Origin: Tiliqua scincoides
Taxonomy: Eukaryota > Chordata > Lepidosauria > Squamata > Scincidae
NCBI RefSeq assembly: GCF_035046505.1
Contig: NC_089822.1
Coordinates: forward strand, 271,579,054 to 271,643,053
Direction: 5' to 3'
Length of the DNA stretch: 64,000 bases
Both the position numbers and the translations under genes were made by a program. The notes beneath the pieces were generated by a model that was given only the letters and a program-made list of their open reading frames with translations, was not told the DNA's origin and made no database searches. This document shows positions 1 through 10,945 of the stretch, piece after piece. Position 1 is the first letter of the stretch. Each line of letters starts with the position of its first letter.

Positions 1-275
1 ACACATCATGGCTTGTAACCCGTAATGGATTTTTCCTCCAGAAACTTGTCCAATCCCCTTTTAAAGGCGTCTAGGCTAGACGCCAGCACCACATCCTGTG
101 GCAAGGAGTTCCACAGACCGACCACACGCTGAGTAAATAAATATTTTCTTTTGTCTGTCCTAACCCTCCCAACACTCAACTTTCCTGGCTGTCCCCTGGT
201 TCTGGTGTTATGTGAGAGTGTAAAGAGCATCTCTCCATCCACTTTATCCTTCCCATGCATAATTTTGTATGTCTC
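1..275 (-). mobile_element. CR1/L3-like LINE 3' fragment (cut by window edge)
   Basis: On the minus strand this reads as the C-terminal end of a CR1/L3-type reverse transcriptase, with the recognisable pieces HNTRTRG, FTQRVVGLWNSLPQDVV and [14 protein letters not shown]. The same peptide recurs in several other copies in this window. The fragment is 5'-truncated and its 3' tail lies outside the window. Confidence 0.85.
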
Positions 276-508
276 AAAAGGGGGAGGGTCTTACATGCCT
301 GTGATCTGATCCCATGTACTGTGTTTCTTCACTTAGAAAGAAACCGCTCTTAAAAAGAAACCACTCTTTTTCACTTAAAAAGAAACCAGCTGCCCCAGGT
401 CCACCCCATTCTCCAAGTGTAGCTGCAGTGTGGATTTGAAGGGGCCCAGGGCTTCCATGTCTTTGGATGTTCTTCAAAGCCATTCCTCAGCCCAGACACA
501 GAGAGGGT

Positions 509-511
509 AAT

Positions 512-546
<35 letters not shown>

Positions 547-592
547 CTTTATTTCTATCCCGCCCTTCTCCCCAAAGGGACCCAACACCCTC
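509..592. repeat. (CAA)n microsatellite joined to an L2-like/SINE tail
   Basis: About twelve CAA units are followed by TTTATTTCTATCCCGCCCTT and a CTCCCC/AAGGGACCCA stretch. That is the common reptile L2/SINE tail read on its complementary strand. A cleaner copy lies near 49.8 kb. Confidence 0.7.
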
Positions 593-1346
593 TTTCTCAA
601 GCATATGTGCGGTTCAAACTGACTTTATCCTGGTTTCAAAGCTAGGCAGGCTTTGTGAGGGGGGAGAATTTTGCTGGCTCTCAAAGGGAAAGCCTCCTCT
701 AAGATCAGACCTGACAAAAGGTTAGCCAGCAAGTCCTGCCTGAATGTTAAATTAGATCACAATTGCCCAATCTGGTAGTTCTTTACAGACTCTGGACCCT
801 GTAGTCTCCCAGCCTGAGCCTGAAGCAACACTCCTGCCACATCCTATTGTTCAGCAGGAACTCACCTGGATGGGCCATCAAGATCTTTTGTGTCCTCCTG
901 GAAGAACCCAATGGAGGTCAGGAAGTTCAGGTTGCATAGCTCCCCAAGCTCCCTTGTCCTGCCCAAAATTCCTCTGTAAAAAGTCCTGTAACTTCTCTGG
1001 CTCCTAGCAAGCAGCTGAGGGCCAGCTTTCTCTCCAGCAAGCTGTCTTGAGGAGGTTTCTGTAGCAGTAGGAACCTCCATTTTTGAACAGGGTCAGCTTT
1101 CTCTCTACCAAGTGTGCTTTGAGGCTTCTCCTCCACTTTTTGGGTCACTTCAGAAACTAGCTGGGGTGTCCATTGCTGTGCTTGGAGGTTTCTTTTCCAG
1201 AAGAAAACCTCCTCCATTCTTAGTCCTTTCCTTCCCTGGAACCTGGAAACTCTGCAGCCCTGCCCTTGCTTGCAGATCAGAACAGGTGATCTTTCCTCCC
1301 CTTCTGATATTCATAACAGTCATCTCTCTCTCTTTCCCCCAAAAGA

Positions 1347-1515
1347 TTGAGGACCCAGTCCCATCCAACTTGCCAGTGCTGGTGCAGCTGCAATGCAGCC
1401 TTGAGGAAAGGGAACAATTGTTCCCTTACCTGGAGGAGGCCTCCCTGATTGGCCCCCACCGCAGGATGTAGCACATGCCTGATTGGCTGGAAAATTGGAT
1501 AGGATTTGGCCCTCA
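1347..1515. mobile_element. MITE with about 30-bp terminal inverted repeats, copy 1
   Basis: The left end (TTGAGGACCCAGTCCCATCC...) is an imperfect inverted copy of the right end (...GGATAGGATTTGGCCCTCAG). Two relatives with the same termini occur near 22.2 and 59.2 kb. There is no coding capacity. The superfamily was not determined. Confidence 0.6.
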
Positions 1516-1834
1516 GTCACCTTTCCAACTAACTCCCGCTGCACAAACACAGCCATTGACAAGCCTCTCTTCTCTGTAACTGACCTGAAATTCAATGTGC
1601 CTTTTCCTTGTTATCTATATTTCTTTAATAAACTCTGATCTGCTTTGAAAAGCTCAGTCTTGTGGTTACTGTCGGCCTAATTCTGAGGCACCTTGAGAAT
1701 GGTTGTCCTGCTCATCCACGTCAACAATCCGACTCCTTGTCTCGCTGCTGGACTGGACCTCTTGCTTAATTTCAGTTATTTGTGTGTGCGCGCAAGGCAC
1801 CTGCAGGGCATCTGAAACTGTGCCACTTGGTGAT

Positions 1835-2940
1835 TGTTGGAGTTTGGAGCAACTCCTTCTGCTGTCCAGAGGTGGCAGGATACTGTCCAGAAAGGGTTAA
1901 GCCATGGCCCAGTGACTACTCTTTACCTGTCCTCTTCTGTGACCTTTGTGGGGGTGTGACCCAGACCCTGTAACCTTCCCTCCTTCTCCTGGCACACTCT
2001 CTTCCTTTCTGACCACAGACCTGATGAGATGGCACCCAGCAGGGATCTGCTGGCGACGCCATCTTGAGCACATGGCATGCAGGGCGAGGCAGCTCTAGGG
2101 CCTTGCTGTCTTTAAGTTAGTGAAACCTCTGATCATAATCAGATGCTGTAAATATGCTTCTATGGAACCGTGAGTAAATGACTTTCTTTTGCAACTTCAA
2201 CCAGCCAAGATTCCTCCAACAGGTTATGGGCCCAGGGACAGTGCACTAAGAAACCCAGGGACTGTGTACTAAGAAACCCAGAGACCAGGTACTAAGAAAC
2301 CTAGGTGGGTTGTGCACTAGGAAGCCCAGATACCTTGAAAGATTTTTATTTTTATTTTTGGGAACTCTCCCCACTCACTCTGTAAGGCTGAACTTGCTTG
2401 CTAAGTAAACAATGGCAGAAAGAACAGATGTTCAACCAATCAATGATCAGGTTGAACCCCAAAAGCTTCCACAACTGGCATTATAGAATTATGGCAGAAA
2501 TTCAAATGCATGGAGCACTGTCTGCTCTAGAGACAGAGCGTCCCACTAGTGGAGAGGCTGCAGTGTGGCATGGAGCTGAGAAGATGGGAAAGCCAAATGC
2601 CTCATTCGCAGATCTCTAACTGAGCTTCAACTGCCTTATGTAGGAGAGGCTAAAACAGCAAAGGAAATGATAACAATCCTGACTGAAACCTATGCAAAAA
2701 CAGGAATGAAGGACCAGTTCAGATTGATTAATGAGTTGTGTTGCCTCAAACTAGAAAGAAAGGAGGATTGTGATAAATATTGTAACTGAGGTGTTACCAT
2801 TTCGATAAAGAAGGCCACTTGGCTCGCCTTTGTCATTCAAAGCAGCCAGGCAGGAAGGAGCAGCACCTAAACTCCACCCAAGACAGAAAAACAAATCCCA
2901 GAAGGGGGAGTAAAAAGCCCACTAACAAAAGATAAATTCC
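1835..2940 (+). mobile_element. Ty1/copia-like LTR retrotransposon fossil (LTR, primer site, gag remnant)
   Basis: An LTR-like segment of about 387 bp (1,835-2,221) begins TGTTGGAG and ends CTCCAACA, a perfect 8-bp terminal inversion. Directly after it lies GGTTATGGGCCCAG (2,222-2,235), the complement of the anticodon arm of initiator tRNA-Met. Drosophila copia is known to use that internal half-tRNA site as primer. A short run of about 27-bp leader repeats follows. A gag remnant from about 2,400 contains RLNPKSFHNWHYRIMAE, which resembles the copia gag domain, and a zinc-knuckle-like stretch lies near 2,790-2,830. No 3' LTR, protease, integrase or RT was seen. The element is broken, with several breaks, and looks old. 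L2-like and L1 pieces follow it. Confidence 0.65.
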
Positions 2941-2964
2941 AGAGTCTAAGTGAAAGTATGAATC

Positions 2965-3255
2965 TACTGGACTATTTAAAAATACATCAAAATACATCAA
3001 AAACTACATAAAAACAGCAATAAAATAGGTAAAAAGCAACCAGCAGCAATAAAATCAGCAGTAAAAACAATTAAAAGCAGCCATCGGGCATCAAAGACTT
3101 GCTGGAATAAAAATGTCTTCAGGTCTCTCTGGAAGGTTAACAAGGAAGGAGCTGTTCTCAACTCAAAGGGGAGGAAATTCCACAATACAGGCGCCGCCGC
3201 CACTGAGGAGGCCTTTTTCTGGCTGACATCCCCCTCACCTCTCTTAATGGCTGGT
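2965..3255 (-). mobile_element. L2-like LINE 3' end
   Basis: The minus strand encodes WNFLPFELRTAPSLLTFQRD followed by LKTFLFQQ, the typical last residues of an L2-clade ORF2 protein. An A/T-rich tail with CAT/AAA repeats follows. It is 5'-truncated. Confidence 0.65.
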
Positions 3256-3262
3256 CCCCAGC

Positions 3263-3776
3263 ATGTTTTGCATTTCAGCACCTTTTGATCTTGCACAAGT
3301 TTTTTGGGTAGAGGTTATTAGTAGCATCAATCAGGCTTTGGAAAAATCAGTGTTCTTTATAGATATGTATATTCTTTTGAATTATATTTTGACCTTATGG
3401 AAACTTTCTGAAGGACAACAAAGATGGACTCTCTGCGCCCCGACAGTTGCAGAAAGACTTACAGAACTTAAATCCTGGAAGGACAAATGCCCACCCACTA
3501 TCGCCCAATGGAGGGAAGATCTCCTGGTGCTATCTGTATTTGAATCTGTTGCATACAGAAGACAATTTTGTCTTGATAAATTTTTTGATATTTGAAAACC
3601 TTTTTTAGATATTTTTGTACAGTTTTTTTCTTCTGTCACTTCTTATTTCTCTCTCACTTGTGTTGTTTCACTTTTTCCTTTTTTTCCTTTTTCCTTTCCT
3701 TATAGACATCATTATGCACTAAAATTGTATCTCTTGTACCATGTTATTTATCAATAAAATAAAAGAATTTAAAAAA
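3263..3776 (+). mobile_element. L1-like LINE 3' end with A-rich tail
   Basis: The plus strand carries an ORF end (LTELKSWKDKCPPTIAQWRE then DLLVLSVFESVAYRR) like the C-terminus of vertebrate L1 ORF2. A T-rich 3' UTR and AATAAAATAAAAGAATTTAA close it. It is heavily 5'-truncated. Confidence 0.6.
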
Positions 3777-4199
3777 TGACATGTAGGAAACGTGTGTACA
3801 TGTGAAGGAGCAGTGCTGGTAACAAGGGGCAGATGGTCCATACTCAACGCTCCCTGCCACGGTGCCCTGTCAGGACCCTCCCGCTTCCTTTTGCATTTCT
3901 GGACAGGCTTCAGCCTAGGAGGCGAGACCTTGCACCAAGCAGGCCCTTCCTTGGCCACAGCCAGGGAGGCGGCACTGCCTGAGGTCCGGCCCACCCACGA
4001 GGCAGACTGAGGCAGCAAGAGATTGGCAAGGGGCACCCACTTCTGCCTGCCCAGCTGCCTCCACTGTTCCCCTTTCCATTCCCTGCAGCAGAAGGGGAAG
4101 TGGGGGGGGGAGAGTGGGGGGCTAGAAGAGCATTTAGGGAGGGGGGCCTGCTGCCCCAGGGGCTGGCAGCCAGGCGGGCGCAACACTCTCTCTCCACCA

Positions 4200-5520
4200 G
4201 GAGACGCACCACCTGAGCTGTCCTCGTCCTGCCCTCCGCTCGCCCGTCCTGCGAGGCCGCAGCGCGGGCGACGCGGTGCAAATGAGCGCGGCTTCCAAGG
4301 CTGCAGCAGAGGAGTCCGCGAGCCCCTGCCGGCCTGCCCAGAAGGGAAGGCGCTCCCGGAGACACGGAGGCGGCTACCGGTCTGGGCGCCCCTTGGAAGG
4401 ACCGGGCCCCTCGACAGCTTCCCCCCGCCGCGCCCGGCGCCTCCTCCCGCTCCGGTCCTGCGCGCCTCCCGCTCCCGTCCCGGCTCACTTTCCTCCTGAG
4501 GCCGCCGGCCGGCTCCGCTTCGCCCGGCGACTGATGACGCGCGGCCGGACGGGCTCCTCACTGGCTCTCGGCGGGGCGGCCCAGCCTTGGCCCGGGCAGA
4601 GAAGCGGCGGCGGCGGCGGCGTCCGGGTTGCGTGGAAGTGCGGGGCGCGGACCGCGGCGCGCTCTCTCGCTCCCCCCCGCCTCGGGATGCGGCCGGCCCC
4701 CCCGCCCTGGCTGCTCCGCTGGGCGCTCTGCCTGGCGCTCGGCCACTTGCCGGCAGGTAAGACGCGGGCCGCCCCCGCCCCCCCCGCTCCGTGCGTCTCG
4801 GGAGAAGGGAGCGCCACTCCCTGCTCCAGTCGCTGCGCCGGGGCCCCTGGGCATGTGCAGAGTGCTTCTCCGACCCGCCGCGCGGCCGCGACCAGTCCTG
4901 TCCGCAGGTCTCATGGAGCCGGCAGCCCCTTGCTGGAGCCCTGGGGAGCCCAGAGCGCCTCCGGCCGGGCAGCTGCCCGGGGAGGGGGGAAGAGAGGGAG
5001 GCCGGGAAAGGTCAGGCTCCGCCGGGGGGCGGCCCGCCCCCAGCCCCTCCTGGGGGTGTCCGCGGAGTCCGCGCCCGGGGCTTCAAGAAAGGGCTCCCCC
5101 CAAGTCGGGGGCGCGGCTGCTGCAGGGGGACAGCCGGCCCGCCCCCTCTGGCTCCGCAGCTCCGGGGCTGTTGTAGTCCCCCCCTGAGCCCGCGCTCCTC
5201 TCTGCGCCCGCAGGCGGCGGCTTCGTGCTGCACCTGGAGGCGGACTGCCCGCTGGGCGCCGACGGCGGGGTGCTCTGGGCCAACTGGACGCTGGCCTTCA
5301 ACAAGGTGCCCTTCCTCTGCTACGACGACCAGTTCCGGGGGTTCGTGCCCTGCGGCCTGGGCCTCTACGACCCCTGGTACGCCGTGATCCTGAACATCTC
5401 CGACACCCTGAACCGGCGGTACCCGGACCACGGACAGGTGCAGCGGGAGGCCTGCCGGGAGCAGACCCGCTCGCTGTGGGCACGGACGGGGCGCCGGCAG
5501 AGTGAGTGAGCGGGGCGGGG
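4200..5520. promoter_or_regulatory. CpG-rich 5' region of DMB
   Basis: GC content and CpG density rise sharply from about 4.2 kb and stay high through exons 1 and 2 of DMB. The repeat-filled sequence upstream is AT-richer. This is consistent with a CpG-island promoter. The exact island boundaries were not computed. Confidence 0.55.
4523..4566 (+). promoter_or_regulatory. Candidate class II X-Y promoter module of DMB
   Basis: An X1-like CCCGGCGACTGATG (4,523-4,536) overlaps an X2/CRE-like TGACGCG (to 4,542). A Y-like inverted CCAAT variant, CTCACTGGCT, starts at 4,557. The X1-to-Y offset of 34 bp equals that of the human DRA promoter. RFX, CREB and NF-Y binding with CIITA recruitment is the family rule. 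An S box was not identified and the Y box is not a perfect ATTGG. Confidence 0.4.
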
Positions 5521-8500
5521 CGGGCTGTGGGGAACGGGGGGGAGGCCTGAGTGCTTCGCGCTCCGTCGGCGGGAGATGTCAGGCGCCATCCTGCCTGCGG
5601 GGCGCCCCTCGCTCAGAGGCGGAGGGGGCTTGTCCTTAGGAGACCGGATTCGGAGCCCTCCTCTCCCCCAGGCGGCCCGTGGGGCGGCTGCCTTGCGCTG
5701 CCATCCGGGCATGCCCCACACGGCCGAACCGCTCCGCTCCGTCTAAGTTCCCGATGGCTCCCTCCGGGGGAAGCCTGGCCGGAAGGCAGTCAGTCCTGCT
5801 TCTGCGCTTCTCGCCGCGAAACAGCCGAGGCTGGTGGCATCTGCACGACCAGCTCCGCCTGACGGGGGCAGAAGCGGGGGGGGAGGGGGAGGATCAGCGG
5901 CACCCCTTGGCCGGCCGGCTTCTCGGCGCTTCTCTGCCGCGGTCCCCGAGCTTGGAAGGGGATTTTGACGGGGAAACGGACTCGGAGTGTTTCTGATTGA
6001 ACCTTCTCCCTGCCCCAGATGGGGGGCATCTTCCTGGGAGGAGGCTGCTTGTTGGGGGGGGGAGAGACACAGCTCGCATGTACTGCTGAGAAACTAGTAC
6101 CGGGTAAGGGTCGCGCCCCCCGACTGGGGGGTCCGAGTTGTGCAGGCAGAGCTTGCTTCGGGCTTGTGCGCAGTCAGAGCTCCTCCCTCCCGTCCTAAGT
6201 GGGCTGGAATCGGTCCCGTTAACGGTGAGGGCAAGTGGTGCCCCCCTGGCACGCGAGGGGAGGGGCGTGTGCTCAGCCTGACGCTCTCCGCTTCCCTCCT
6301 CCCCCCACAGCGCCCCCCAATGTCCGCGTCTTCCCCGTCACCCCTCAGAACACGCCGGCGCCCCTCATGCTGGCCTGCGTGGCCTGGGGCTTCTTCCCGG
6401 CCCAGGTGAGCGTCTCCTGGCTGAAGAACGGGCGCCCCGTCCAGGAGCACGTGGGCGAGCCGGAGCTCTCGAGTAACGGGGACTGGACGTACCAGGCCAG
6501 GCTGACCCTGCCCGTCAGTCCCCGGCAGGGAGACGTCTACAGCTGCCGCGTGGCGCACGCCAGCCTGCCGGGGCCCATCACCAAGGACTGGGGTGAGTGG
6601 TGTGGGTGCGGGGGGCTTCTGGGCTCAGGCGGAGGCCCCTTCGCCCCCTCGACCTGCTGCGGGTTCCCTCAGCAGTGGCAGAACTCGGGACCTCTGTTCG
6701 CGTGCAGAGCGCCTTTCTGGCTAAGCTGCTCGGCGGGGGGGGGTTTTCCATCGCCGAAAGCGTCTCCCAGCGGGCAGCTGCGCCGCTCCTTCTCTGCCAG
6801 GAAGCGGGGCCTCTCGTGCCGCGCTCCCTCGCCCCGGCCCGCAGTGCCCCCCCCCAGCCACAGCGGAGGACGAGTCCCTTGGCGGCTTCTGGTGGCGGTG
6901 GCCCAGCGCTCCTCCAGCTTCAGCAGCAGTCTACCCGTCCGGGGCAGCAGGGCTGGCGTGCGGGGAGAGCACCTGCACAGCCTGCCGGGGGCTCCTGCTG
7001 GGGGAGAGCCCCCCGCGAGGAAGGAAGCCGAGCAAAGTCCGGCGCCTCTTCTCAGGCCGCTCGTCCAGCCAGGGAGGGCTTGCGGAGCCGCCCAGGGGGA
7101 GGCCGCCCAGCGCTGACAGCCCCTCCCTCCGCAGCGCCGGGCCTGCCCCTGGAGCTCCGAGCGATCGTCGGCGCGGCGGCGGCGGTGCTGGGCGCGGGCA
7201 TCGCGGTCCTGCTGGCGGGCGCCATCTGCTGGAGGAAGCGCGTCCCTGCAGGTGAGCGAGCGGGAGCCGACTCGTGCTGCAGCCCGGCCTGGGGGGCGTC
7301 TGGTGGCGCTGCCCCCTGCTGCTGGCGCACGGGCGGGTCCCCACCGACTGCGCGGGGGGAGGGGCTCAGCGATTCCCCCCCCCCAGGCTGGGCGTTCTCC
7401 CTGGGGACTTCACCGGCCCGGTTGTTTTCCTGCCTCGGACTGGCGGTGCGCAGCCCCACCCCAGATAGTCAGCAACAGTGCCTCTGAGCATGGGAAGGGT
7501 GCACGTCCGGACTGAGCCTCAAGCACAAGCCGTTCAACCTGCAGCACCAGGGCCGGAGGCCTGGCCTCCTGCAGCCCTAGGCCCTGCTTCCTGGAGGCCA
7601 GGAAGGGCTCAACTGCACTCAACTTGTGTCCAAAGAGTAATAGGTCTCATTGGTTTTGGGGGTGGGCCTGGATTTGGATCCTACTCGTGGCCCCGGGTGG
7701 GCTGAGGTGGGGCTTCCTCTGAAAGTGAATGGAAACCTTTTCTTGAGGCTGCTGGGGGGGGGGTCAGTGCTCCAGTAACCCCCCTCCACCAGACAGAGCA
7801 CATCTCTCCCTGACCTGATCTGCTTCCCAGAAGAGCCCTGCCGGATCAGGCCAGAGGCCCATCTAGTGCAGCTTCCTGTCTCTCACAGTGGCCCACTTTC
7901 TCCCCTCCAGGTTATATCCCCATTGATGGCAACACCTACTCTGCAGGTAAGTGCCTTGGAGCTGCCTCCTCTCAAGGAGCCTCAGTGGCCAGCCTCTAAA
8001 AGACCCAACAAGGAAGGGAGAGTCACCAGCCTGACCCCCACATGAGCTGAGGTGGCTGCAGGCCCACATGCCCTTTCTAGGAGTCTGGCCCCACTGCACA
8101 CAGTGGGATGGGCTTCTGAAATGGCCTAGATGCAGCTTCTCTTCTGCAAAGAATTGGGAGCGTTGCTCTCATGGTTTCTCACGCAGCCCCTCCAAGGCCA
8201 GGTCTCCCACCACCACCCTCCCATAGTGCCCATGTGTGCATCATTCCTTCCTTCCCCAGCCACCAAAGTCACCCCCCCCTTGCTTGCCGACTGCAGCAGC
8301 TCCCTCCTCCCTTCAGTTCAACTCTCTCCGTGCAGGAGACTCTCCAACTGCACCCATTTAGCATGGGCTTTTCTTCTAGAAGCTCAGGGCAGCCCCCAGG
8401 ATCTCCCCCACCCCATTTTATCCTCACTACCACCCCAAAACGTACTCTGCGACCTTCCCAGCCAAGCAGGGATTTCCAGGCAGTCCCCACCAAAAGCCCC

Positions 8501-8753
8501 CCATTGGCTTCCCCCTTTTCTACTCCACTGCTGCTGCTCCCCAATGTGTTCAGGGGAGTTTTTGCATTTCTAAGCACCGCCATGGGATGAAATTGACAGG
8601 AGGTGGAGGACCTTTGAAGCAGCCCCCCCTGCACTCTGTATCCCTGACTGCTCTGGGAGCTGCAGTGGGGGGAGCCTGGTACGACTTACAGCCTCCTCCT
8701 GTCCTCAGCCTGCCTCATGCCTCTCCTTTCTCTCCACCGCAGGGAGGACCTGA
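4687..8753 (+). CDS. DMB: MHC class II DM beta chain
   Basis: Beta subunit of the DM heterodimer, which removes CLIP and edits peptides on class II molecules in late endosomes. Six exons, all joined in phase 1: 4687-4756 (signal peptide MRPAPPPWLLRWALCLALG), 5214-5501 (beta-1), 6311-6592 (Ig C1 beta-2, Cys pair in LACVAWGF and YSCRVAH, NGDWTYQ as in human DMB), 7135-7251 (connecting peptide, TM helix, WRKR stop-transfer), 7911-7946, and 8743-8753 (stop TGA). The predicted protein is 267 aa against 263 in human. Beta-1 keeps four of the extra DM cysteines (DCPL, FLCY, VPCG, EACR) and has N-glycosylation sequons NWT and NIS. The small exon 5 encodes YIPIDGNTYSAG with a YIPI lysosomal-sorting motif, matching human YTPL. 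It converges on RING1. All splice sites are GT-AG. A classical class II beta chain is unlikely because of the DM-type tail. Confidence 0.93.
7826..7895 (-). mobile_element. CR1/L3-like LINE tail abutting the DMB exon 5 acceptor
   Basis: The stretch GGATCAGGCCAGAGGCCCAT...CTTCCTGTCTCTCACAGTGGCCCAC is the reverse complement of the LINE tail found in arrays elsewhere in the window. It ends about 15 bp before the exon, just 5' of the short pyrimidine tract TTTCTCCCCTCCAG. Confidence 0.8.
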
Positions 8754-9002
8754 GCTCCAGCTGGACCCCCTCCTGCCCCCCTCTCTTTCCCATTCCCACA
8801 AACTGGCTGAGCAAAACAAGCATCTCCAGGTGGTCCAGGACTGCACCAGGGGGCAGGGGTCCAGAAATGCCTCCCACCGCCCCACCTGCGGGAGGAAGCC
8901 CTGTGCTGAAGTCAACGCTCCTGGCTTCATCCCATTTTTCTGCCAGCCGTGGCTGCAGCTGTGCAGACAAGCTGCATTTTTAAGAATTGTTGCATGTGCC
9001 AA

Positions 9003-9008
9003 AATAAA
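9003..9008 (+). terminator. DMB polyadenylation signal AATAAA
   Basis: This is a canonical AATAAA about 250 bp after the DMB stop codon. A second AATAAA occurs at 9,189-9,194 and could serve as an alternative. Confidence 0.7.
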
Positions 9009-10804
9009 CTGTAAATTCCCTTTAGACAGAGATTAAGCTTCTCCTCTTGTCAAGTATTGCCCCACTTTGAAGGCCTAGGCTTGTGTCCACCAACTGAAGC
9101 AGGCACAAGGTGGGGGGGGGGAGTTAAGGAGCCATAGAAGGTAGAGTGGGAAGCAGCCAATGAAGAACTCAGCTTTCTTGCAATTTCTAATAAAAAAACA
9201 AGCTTCTAGTCCTCAGGTATGCTGAAGCACAAAAGTGAAATGACTGCTTGGGGCAGGGACTTTGCACTTGATAGCGAGTGCTATGTGCATACTGCTGGCA
9301 GAAACCAGGGTTGGGGGGTCAGCATGGAAGGAAGTTCACTCCCCCCCCAGCCAAGAGGAATCTGAGCTCTCCCAAGACTGACAGGGGCCCGGGGCACAAA
9401 AAAGGACCCGCAACAGCCCCAGCAGTGGGCAGGCCCACAGTCCATCCTTCTGGGTGCCCCCAGGAGCATCTGCACTGCTTCTGGCTCTCCTATTCTGCAA
9501 GCTGCGCACACTCCTTGGCCCCACTGGTATGCCTTCCTCAACAGGGAATGGGCAGTAGATGACCAGGGGAGGGGCTGCTTGCTTTGAGTGTGCAGGGCCA
9601 TGAAAGGCCCCTCCCCAGAGAGTGGTTGGCAGTTGGAGGTCAGTCTGCCCAGGGGCCAAGAGGAGCTGCCTAGCGGAGCCTAATCCTGGCACCCCAGGCT
9701 CTCAGTCCTTCCCTCATCAGCCTTCCTGGCAAACAGTCCTTAGAGGTCGGGGGGGGGCAAGTTCCAGACCTCTGTGCTAATGGTTACCAACAAGGGGGAG
9801 AAGAGGCTGAAACTTCTCCCCAACTGCCCCTCAGCCAGAGTGCATCATCCACAGTCAGAGGCCAGGGCAGTCCATTCAGCATGCAGGCACAGAGTTAGGG
9901 TTACAAAACTCAACCCCCCCCCCCCACCGGCACACGCACCAGGCAAGGGGCCAGTGTTCTGGTCTCTTCAGTGAGGGGCACAGGCCGCAGTGCACCTGCC
10001 TCAACCTGGACCGTCTGCTCCAAGCCCTGACCCCCAGCCTTCACCTGGACAGGTGGAGCCCAAAGGACTTCTTACTCAAGCAGTCGTCACTCTAAGAGGG
10101 ACAGCGCAGTTCTTTGAGGTGGGACAGCACAAATACCACCACACAGGCAGGACTCTGATGCAGGACTGATGTTGCCCAAATCATTCGGGGACCTCCCCAT
10201 GCTTGGGGGCATTGCCCTCCTGCAGCTGGCAGTGTGCCATGTCACCACCTGCCCCACAGGAGGGAGCCTTTGGGGGGCTTCCACCAGAGCCTCCCCCAGC
10301 TGATACTCTTTCCTCAAGTCCTGGACACAGAGGAGCAAAGCTTTTCCTTTCCCCGTCAAAAGAAGACAGTTCTCCCCCCCCCACCCCCAAAACACAGCGA
10401 GGAGCATTTGGGGCCAGCTTTTCAACACAACAAAAAGTTGACACAACAGCTGAGGAGTCCTTGGAAGGGCAGCTACCAGGCCCCTGCTGGACCCCTGGCC
10501 ACTCGCACCCAGCTCAGCCTACAAGCCCTTTGAGAGCAGGGAGCCATCCTCAGTGCTGTGGCCACCTTGACCCCTCTGGGGACTTTGTGGCTAGAAAATG
10601 AGACACCCATTTCTAAAGGTGGAGGCCAGCAGGACTGTCCCCAGGACATCACAAAAAAGTTGTGAGGCAGGAGGTGCTACAGCCCGGGGAACACACAGGC
10701 ACTGGGGTCCAGCAGGGCCAGCCCAGGCAAATACCTCCAGTAATGGACAATGGGAAGGTTGTCCACCCCGTCACCACCCCCACATGGTCTGGCTGGCAGA
10801 AATG

Positions 10805-10945
10805 CTCCAGGGCGTAAGAATACCCGGAGAGCCCTGCTGGCAGGCCCAGGGTCTATCCAGTCCGGCTTCCTACATCACAGCGGCCCAGTAGATGTCTCGG
10901 GGAGCACACAAGACCACAAGATACTTGCATCTCGCTGCCACTCGC
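10805..10945 (-). mobile_element. Diverged CR1/L3-like LINE tail
   Basis: GTAAGAATACCCGGAGAGCC, CTATCCAGTCCGGCTTCCTA and CACAGCGGCCCAGTAGATG align with the minus-strand LINE tail, but with many substitutions. This is an older copy. Confidence 0.6.

Noticed and set aside
1560-1700. Possible second LTR (AATAAACTCTGATCTGCTTTG followed by GTGGTTAC)
   Set aside because: It is suggestive of an LTR polyadenylation region, but neither boundaries nor duplications could be found.
8130-8590. Open frames in DMB intron 5
   Set aside because: They are Pro/Ser/Leu-rich intronic sequence. The DMB exons on either side join directly in phase.
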